A stretch of 10,136 nucleotides of DNA from an uncultured Clostridia bacterium (GTDB taxonomy: Bacteria; Bacillota; Clostridia; TANB77; CAG-508): NCBI GenBank assembly GCA_934153805.1, contig CAKPFO010000050.1, forward strand, positions 1-10,136, in the 5' to 3' direction. Shown here one piece after another: positions 6,326 to 10,136 of the stretch. Each line of letters begins with the position of its first letter. The stretch's first letter is position 1. The notes below the pieces were generated by a model that saw nothing but the letters and a program-made list of their open reading frames with translations, was not told the origin of the DNA and did not search any database. Both the position numbers and the translations under genes were made by a program.

Positions 6326-6490
6326 TTATTTTGTTTCTTTATGAGTTGTACGTTTTTTGCAGTATTTGCAATATTTAACAATCTCTAATCTGTCAGTATT
6401 ATTTTTTTTGTTTTTCTCTGTTGTGTAATTTCTTCTTTTACATTCTGTACATTCTAATGTAATTGCTTCTCTTGCTCCTTTAGCAGCCAT
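6326..6490 (-). CDS. rpmG: 50S ribosomal protein L33 (zinc-binding form)
   Basis: This 54-residue protein begins MAAKGAREAITLECTECKRR and contains TEKNKKNNTDRLEIVKYC and CKYCKKRTTHKETK. It has two C-x-x-C pairs (ECTEC at 13-17 and YCKYC at 40-44), the zinc ribbon of the cysteine-containing L33 form, as opposed to zinc-free paralogues made in zinc starvation. L33 sits near the E site of the large subunit. A GTGGAGGTG ribosome site lies 7 bases before the ATG. It is the first gene of the rpmG-secE-nusG-rpl cluster, with a promoter about 90 bases upstream. No tRNA-Trp gene, often found beside it, is present. Confidence 0.95.
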   Translation of the reverse strand: MAAKGAREAITLECTECKRRNYTTEKNKKNNTDRLEIVKYCKYCKKRTTHKETK

Positions 6491-6548
6491 TTAAAACACC
6501 TCCACTGTCTATTTTTTTGTTTATTTTTTATTATTTTACATATTTTAA

Positions 6549-6575
6549 AAAGCATATGCACTCCACATATGCTTT
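6549..6575 (-). terminator. terminator-like hairpin at the 5' end of the ribosomal transcript
   Basis: AAAGCATATG (6549-6558) and CATATGCTTT (6566-6575) are perfect 10-bp arms around a 7-base loop. Five T's end the stem on the minus strand. It is the only plausible terminator for the upstream pyrophosphatase gene, yet it begins at the predicted start site of the rpmG promoter. It may end read-through, cap the new mRNA, or both. Confidence 0.6.
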
Positions 6576-6578
6576 AAT

Positions 6579-6607
6579 ATTTTACCATAGAATTGTTGTA
6601 AAGTCAA
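6579..6607 (-). promoter_or_regulatory. sigma-A-type promoter of rpmG-secE-nusG-rplKAJL
   Basis: On the minus strand TTGACT (6602-6607) and TAAAAT (6579-6584) are separated by exactly 17 bases. The predicted start is near 6571-6574, inside the first arm of the adjoining hairpin, leaving a leader of about 80 bases before rpmG. Confidence 0.65.
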
Positions 6608-6693
6608 ATAAATTTGGTACTTTTTTCAATTTTTTTAATAATTTTTCATTTTACATATTAATGTATGGTTTTATTTATATATAAATTTTTCTT

Positions 6694-8310
6694 TTAACCT
6701 TTGTATCCCATCAATTTAGGAACAATTTGTTTTTTCCTTGACAATAATCCATCTATATATACTCCTTGATATATTTGATTTAATTCCATTGCATCTTGTA
6801 ATTTTTCTTCTGCATTTTCACAATATATCATGTATGAACCTTTTTTAATTATATCTGTTAAATACATTACTATAAATGAATATCCTTTTGCTTCTTTTAT
6901 TTTTTCCATTGCTTCTATGTATTTTTCTTTTTCTGATAATATTTCATCTGCAGATAAAGTAAATACTTGTGATATTCCTACTTTTTCTCCATCTATTGAA
7001 AATACCTTTAAGTCTCCATTTATTACCTCTTCTGCTGTCTTTCCAAATATATTTGTTCCTGCTCTAAACATTTCCATTGCATATTTTTTTCTATTTAATC
7101 CTGCTATATCTGCTAAATTATTCGCCACTTCTTTATCTACTTGTGTAGTTGTTGGGCTTGTAAAGTTTAATGTATCTGATATTATTCCTGAATACATTAT
7201 TCCTGCAATATCTTTAGGAATTTCTACTCTGGCTTCTTGATACATTAAGTATACTATTGTATTTGTACTTCCTACTCCCATATTTCTAAAGTTTATAGGT
7301 TGTGATGTTGTTAAATCTCCTATTTTATGATGGTCAACTATTTCTACAATTTCCGCTTCTTCTAGCCCTGTAGCACTTTGTTCTAATTCATTATGATCTA
7401 CTAATATAACTTTTTGTCTATTCTTTTGTTTAATATCTGTCATACGAATTAAACCATCACATTTTCCTTTTTCATCTACAACAGGATAATTGTTGTATCC
7501 TTGTTTTGAACTTATATCAATTAAAGTATCATAATAATCTTTTTTATTTACGCTTTCTATTCTTGCATTATTTAATAAATTTCTTACATATCCACTTAGT
7601 CCTATTAATTTTGCAGTATGGAATGAATCATAGTCTGTTGAAATTACATTTACGCAATTTTCTTTTGCTAATTTAAGTTGTTCTTCTGTTAATTGTTGAC
7701 CACCTATAGCAATTAGTAACTTTACTTTGCTATTTAATGCGTAATCAACTACTCTGCTTCTATTTCCTACTATTAAAATTGTTTCGGTATCTAATTTTAT
7801 ATCACTTAATATTGTATTGCTTCCATATGCTGCAACTAATATATTTCCTGAGATTTCTTCTTCACATTTATATATTTCTTTTCCTTTTAAAGTTTCCACA
7901 ATATTATCATAAGATGTTATTACTTTGTTAAAGTTTCCACTAATTAATTCGTTTGCTATTGTCTTTAATGTTATTAAACCTAAAAGCTTTTTATTTTCAG
8001 CAATTACAGGTATTGCTGTTACATTTTTCTCTCTTATAAATTCATATGCTTTTAGTATACTTACACTTTCTTTTACATAATAATCTTTATAATACTCGAT
8101 ATCTTCTATTTTTAATTTTACATCATTAATAAATTCTGGTACTTTTATTCCAAAATTCTTTAGTACAAATTCTGTTTCTGTATTTAAAGAATCTAATATT
8201 ACAGGCTTAGTATTTTGTCCTTGTTTATTTTTTAAATATGAAAGTGCTATAGCTGATGTAACTGCGTCTGTATCTGGATTTTTATGACCAAATATATATG
8301 TTTTTTTCAT
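6694..8310 (-). CDS. ppaC: manganese-dependent (family II) inorganic pyrophosphatase with CBS and DRTGG regulatory domains
   Basis: The enzyme hydrolyses pyrophosphate to phosphate in the cytoplasm, pulling biosynthetic reactions forward. Its 538 residues match the CBS-containing subfamily rather than the plain enzyme of about 310. The DHH catalytic domain is split by the regulatory insert: GHKNPDTDA (8-16) holds His9, Asp13 and Asp15; VDHNE (304-308) and VDHHKIGD (325-332) hold further metal ligands; SGIISDTLNFTSPTTT (374-389) follows. The DHHA2 domain ends with the substrate-binding SRKKQ (524-528). The insert has CBS1 (about 72-128), DRTGG (about 130-245) and CBS2 (about 245-297). In characterised relatives adenine nucleotides bind the CBS pair and tune activity. 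All catalytic residues are present. A GAAAGGGGTAA ribosome site precedes the ATG, and a consensus promoter lies about 45 bases upstream, so it is probably monocistronic. Confidence 0.96.
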   Translation of the reverse strand: MKKTYIFGHKNPDTDAVTSAIALSYLKNKQGQNTKPVILDSLNTETEFVLKNFGIKVPEFINDVKLKIEDIEYYKDYYVKESVSILKAYEFIREKNVTAIPVIAENKKLLGLITLKTIANELISGNFNKVITSYDNIVETLKGKEIYKCEEEISGNILVAAYGSNTILSDIKLDTETILIVGNRSRVVDYALNSKVKLLIAIGGQQLTEEQLKLAKENCVNVISTDYDSFHTAKLIGLSGYVRNLLNNARIESVNKKDYYDTLIDISSKQGYNNYPVVDEKGKCDGLIRMTDIKQKNRQKVILVDHNELEQSATGLEEAEIVEIVDHHKIGDLTTSQPINFRNMGVGSTNTIVYLMYQEARVEIPKDIAGIMYSGIISDTLNFTSPTTTQVDKEVANNLADIAGLNRKKYAMEMFRAGTNIFGKTAEEVINGDLKVFSIDGEKVGISQVFTLSADEILSEKEKYIEAMEKIKEAKGYSFIVMYLTDIIKKGSYMIYCENAEEKLQDAMELNQIYQGVYIDGLLSRKKQIVPKLMGYKG

Positions 8311-8357
8311 TTTATATTACCCCTTTCTTTTATGTAGCTTATGTAAATCAATTAAAA

Positions 8358-8386
8358 ATTTTACTACTTTTTTCGACACTTGTCAA
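8358..8386 (-). promoter_or_regulatory. sigma-A-type promoter of the pyrophosphatase gene
   Basis: On the minus strand a perfect TTGACA (8381-8386) is followed by TAAAAT (8358-8363) after 17 bases. The predicted start near 8351 gives a leader of about 40 bases. Confidence 0.75.
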
Positions 8387-8423
8387 CTCGTTTGTACTTT
8401 TTTCTTCTTTTTAACGCAAAAAA

Positions 8424-8465
8424 CGTAAAAATTGTAGACATCATTTTACCCACAATAATTTTACG
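8424..8465. repeat. imperfect inverted repeat upstream of the pyrophosphatase promoter
   Basis: CGTAAAAATTGT (8424-8435) and ACAATAATTTTACG (8452-8465) are inverted copies that differ by a two-base insertion, around a 16-base loop. It lies about 40-80 bases upstream of the -35 and downstream of the neighbouring gene's terminator. No T run follows. It could be an operator or a relic. Confidence 0.4.
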
Positions 8466-8481
8466 CTAACCTTCTTTTTTC

Positions 8482-8519
8482 AAAAAAGAGAAAAGACCAA
8501 TCTAATCTTTTCTCTTTTT
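8482..8519 (-). terminator. intrinsic terminator after the flavin reductase gene
   Basis: AAAAAGAGAAAAGA (8483-8496) and TCTTTTCTCTTTTT (8506-8519) are perfect 14-bp arms with a 9-base loop, directly after the stop codon. The stem ends in T's on the minus strand. The long A/T content makes it moderately stable for its length. Confidence 0.75.
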
Positions 8520-8520
8520 A

Positions 8521-9090
8521 CTAATCATTTTTTTTTTTTTTTACAGAGTATCCAAATTTACCTATTTTTTTATTTAAAGAATAATAACCGCCGTTAGCAT
8601 ATGCTATTAAATCACATTTACTTATATCAAAAGCTCCTTTTTCGTCTATATATTTTTCATCTGCATCTATTGACAAAACTTCTGCTATAAACATGTGATG
8701 ACTACCTAATTCTACTATCTCTTTTACTCTACATTCAACTGCTACCGGGCTTTCTTTTATAATTGGGCATTTTACATGATTTGCTTTTTCTTTAGTTAGC
8801 TTCATTTCTTTAAATTTATCTACATTTTTTCCGCTTTTTACTCCACACCAATCAGTTGCATATGCCAATTTTTCGTTTGTCAAATTTATTACAAATTCTT
8901 TAGATTCTTTTATTAAATTATAAGAATATCTTTCTGGTCTAACCGATATATAGCACATTGCTGGATTTGTGTTTATTATTCCTGTCCAAGCGACTGTCAT
9001 TATGTTTGATTTTTTCATATCTCCGGAAGTAACCATTACTGCTGGTATTGGATATATAAATGTTCCAGGCTTCCACTCTACTTTAGCCAT
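8521..9090 (-). CDS. flavin reductase-like (FMN-binding split barrel) protein
   Basis: The 189-residue protein belongs to the DIM6/NTAB flavoredoxin-like family, which binds FMN in a split-barrel dimer and usually reduces flavin with NAD(P)H or carries electrons. NIMTVAWTGIINTNPAMCYI (29-48) plus SVRPERYSYNLI (49-60) is the conserved FMN-contact region. CGVKSGKNVDKF (82-93), LGSHHMFIAEV (128-138) and LIAYANGGYYSL (161-172) are further family segments. The C-terminus is VKKKKND, encoded by a run of 15 A's. The ATG lies 3 bases after the stop codon of the gene before it, so translation is probably coupled. A terminator follows immediately. The physiological partner is unknown, and the electron-transfer role is family knowledge. 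Confidence 0.9.
   Translation of the reverse strand: MAKVEWKPGTFIYPIPAVMVTSGDMKKSNIMTVAWTGIINTNPAMCYISVRPERYSYNLIKESKEFVINLTNEKLAYATDWCGVKSGKNVDKFKEMKLTKEKANHVKCPIIKESPVAVECRVKEIVELGSHHMFIAEVLSIDADEKYIDEKGAFDISKCDLIAYANGGYYSLNKKIGKFGYSVKKKKND
8528..8542 (-). repeat. 15-base poly(A) tract in the 3' end of the flavin reductase gene
   Basis: Fifteen uninterrupted T's on the plus strand encode the four C-terminal lysines. One more A would end the protein at VKKKKK. One fewer would read through into the terminator stem as MISKKRKD before a stop. It is the longest homopolymer I noticed in the window. Confidence 0.9.
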
Positions 9091-9093
9091 ATT

Positions 9094-9516
9094 TTATTCC
9101 ATTCCTCTCTCTTTTCTTTCTTGTCTTGTAGGGGCTGTTTGACTAATACGACCTTTATACATTATTATAGGTTTTAACACTTTTAGCTCTTCTACAAATT
9201 CTGCTCTAGTTCCTCGTTTTTCAATATTATTAATGTTTCTTTCATTTTCATCTTTTAGCTTGTCACTATTATTTTCTTTCTCATTTTGTTCTATATTTTC
9301 ATTTTTTTCTGCGTTATATTTTTCCTTTTTAATTTCTAATATTCTTCCTTGCATATATTCCATTAGTTCATTATATTCTGTTTCTGAAATTTTTCCTTTT
9401 GCTAAATCTAATTTTAAAAAATCCTTTATATTACTTTCATATCTCTCTATGCTTCTTCCTTTATTTAAATGTAACATATGGTCTATTTGTTTTTGATAGT
9501 TTTGAATTTTATCCAT
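9094..9516 (-). CDS. hypothetical charged, helix-rich protein coupled to flavin reductase
   Basis: I do not recognise this 140-residue protein. Residues 1-70 look alpha-helical, with a possible coiled coil (MDKIQNYQKQIDHMLHL; LMEYMQGRILEIKKEKY). Residues 70-100 are a low-complexity Asn/Glu/Lys linker. Residues 101-140 form a distinct basic segment, RGTRAEFVEELKVLKPIIMY followed by KGRISQTAPTRQERKERGME, which may be the conserved part. There is no signal peptide, membrane helix or cysteine. AAGGAGGAA is well placed before the ATG, supporting a real gene. Its stop codon lies 3 bases before the flavin reductase start, so the two are co-transcribed. A scaffold or nucleic-acid-binding role could be imagined from the charge, but nothing shows it. 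Confidence 0.75.
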   Translation of the reverse strand: MDKIQNYQKQIDHMLHLNKGRSIERYESNIKDFLKLDLAKGKISETEYNELMEYMQGRILEIKKEKYNAEKNENIEQNEKENNSDKLKDENERNINNIEKRGTRAEFVEELKVLKPIIMYKGRISQTAPTRQERKERGME

Positions 9517-9699
9517 TTTACCAATTCCTCCTTATTTATTTTTTATATATTGCATAGTTTGTTTTATTTTATTGCCTTATGCATTACATATTTTTAAGTA
9601 ATTAAGTTATAATCTAATAAATTCACGTCTATTATTATTTTTACTTACTTATTTCTATTTATAATACCACATACTGTTTATTTTGTATATATTTTTTCC

Positions 9700-9727
9700 A
9701 TTATATTTATTTTTTCTATTTTGTTAA
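9700..9727 (-). promoter_or_regulatory. candidate promoter of the hypothetical-flavin reductase pair
   Basis: On the minus strand TTAACA (9722-9727) and TATAAT (9700-9705) are 16 bases apart. The start would be near 9693, leaving an untranslated leader of about 175 bases. It is the best match I found upstream of that gene, but AT-rich DNA gives chance matches. Confidence 0.4.
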
Positions 9728-9983
9728 TAACTAGTGAGAGTAATCTACAGAAGATATTTTTAGCATTTATTATAATTCTGCAACATTTCTAAAATATAAA
9801 TATCTCAATTATTATATAAAATTAATATTATATTGTGTAAAATACCTAGTTCATAAAACTTTGTATCACTTTTAATATAATTTATTTGATATACCTAAGT
9901 GTTATCTAATATATTACCTAATTATATAATTTAGTAAAATTTTCGGCAATTAGTAACTTATAACATGTATTAATAGTTGCTAA

Positions 9984-10031
9984 ATAAAAGGCCATAAATT
10001 AAAAATAAATACTCATTTCTAATTTATAACC
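9984..10031 (-). terminator. weak terminator-like hairpin downstream of 5S rRNA
   Basis: ATAAATTA (9994-10001) and TAATTTAT (10020-10027) pair, with GG/CC closing beyond a 2x2 mismatch and an 18-base loop. TTTTATTT follows on the minus strand. Eight T's directly after the 5S end (10043-10050) may act first. Confidence 0.35.
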
Positions 10032-10050
10032 TTTTAAAACATAAAAAAAA

Positions 10051-10136
10051 TCTGGCAACAACCTATTTTCTCAGCAGGGTAACCCACAAATATCTTCGGC
10101 ACATAAAGGCTTGACTTCCGTGTTCGGAATGGGAAC
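10051..10136 (-). rRNA. rrf: 5S ribosomal RNA, 3' part (5' end beyond window)
   Basis: The minus strand reads GTTCCCATTCCGAACACGGA, then AGTCAAGCC, and ends in CTGCTGAGAAAATAGGTTG and TTGCCAGA. These are the conserved loop B/C region and the 3' strand of the 5S rRNA terminal helix. About 86 of roughly 117 bases are present, the 5' part lying beyond the right edge. A run of eight T's follows the 3' end on the coding strand. It is oriented like the ribosomal protein cluster and is probably the tail of an rRNA operon. Confidence 0.93.

Larger units (their letters stand above)
9517..10050. other. AT-rich intergenic region without recognisable genes
   Basis: About 530 bases between the hypothetical gene and the 5S rRNA hold no credible reading frame on either strand. 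I see one candidate promoter (9700-9727), one weak terminator next to the 5S gene, and an imperfect inverted pair TTGCATA/TATGCATT (about 9550-9584). The rest is A/T-rich without clear structure. Confidence 0.6.

Noticed and set aside
6650..6672. TACAT-ATTA-ATGTA palindrome after the pyrophosphatase gene as its terminator
   Set aside because: The stem is only 5 bp, all but one pair A/T, and no T run follows on the coding strand.
6830..7240. Plus-strand frame of 136 residues inside the pyrophosphatase gene
   Set aside because: It lies wholly within a gene whose catalytic motifs are intact on the minus strand and has no motif of its own.
9233..9496. Plus-strand Ser/Phe-rich frame opposite the hypothetical gene
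   Set aside because: Low-complexity composition mirrors the Glu/Lys/Asn codons of the minus-strand gene, which has the better ribosome site.
9840..9925. Three copies of TACCTA in the AT-rich intergenic region as a possible repeat array
   Set aside because: The copies are only six bases, irregularly spaced, and expected by chance in such sequence.

Overview
The window comes from a very AT-rich, low-GC Gram-positive bacterium of the Firmicutes (Bacillota), most likely a Clostridia-type lineage. The signs are strong AGGAGG ribosome binding sites, an rpmG-secE-nusG-rplK-rplA-rplJ-rplL ribosomal cluster with an L10 leader, a clostridial-style CBS-containing inorganic pyrophosphatase, and a pilin-like N-terminus of the 'GITLISLV' type. 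The standard genetic code (code 11) reads cleanly. A species cannot be named from this.

Layout. Almost everything is on the minus strand, so transcription runs from high to low coordinates. At the right edge (10051-10136) is the 3' part of a 5S rRNA, followed by about 530 bases of AT-rich non-coding DNA. Next comes a two-gene unit (9516 to 8521): an unrecognised charged, coiled-coil-like protein coupled to a flavin reductase-family protein, closed by a 14-bp terminator stem. A consensus promoter (TTGACA-17-TAAAAT) then drives a CBS/DRTGG-regulated family II pyrophosphatase (8310-6694). A second consensus promoter (TTGACT-17-TAAAAT) with a hairpin at its predicted start site drives rpmG, secE, nusG, rplK, rplA, an L10 autoregulatory leader, rplJ and rplL (6490 to 2944). 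That transcript ends at a clear terminator just after rplL, so rpoB does not follow as it does in most Firmicutes.

Left of this is the accessory part. A small XRE-type repressor-like gene (2605-2823) is the only convincing plus-strand gene. Back to back with it lies a minus-strand gene starting with a type IV prepilin-like signal and continuing, through a one-base frame change, into two InlB-type (Listeria-Bacteroides) repeats and a GLUG-repeat region (2387 to 116). Their promoters sit within about 45 bases of each other and share a palindrome, so the small regulator may control itself and the pilin-like adhesin. At the extreme left edge is a possible frame-disrupted beginning of an HPr-like gene.

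The ribosomal and secretion genes are housekeeping functions. The most unusual content is the pilin-like adhesin with its frame change, its divergent regulator, the terminator-like hairpin at the ribosomal promoter, and the unknown partner of the flavin reductase. I saw no CRISPR array, insertion sequence, phage gene or tRNA.
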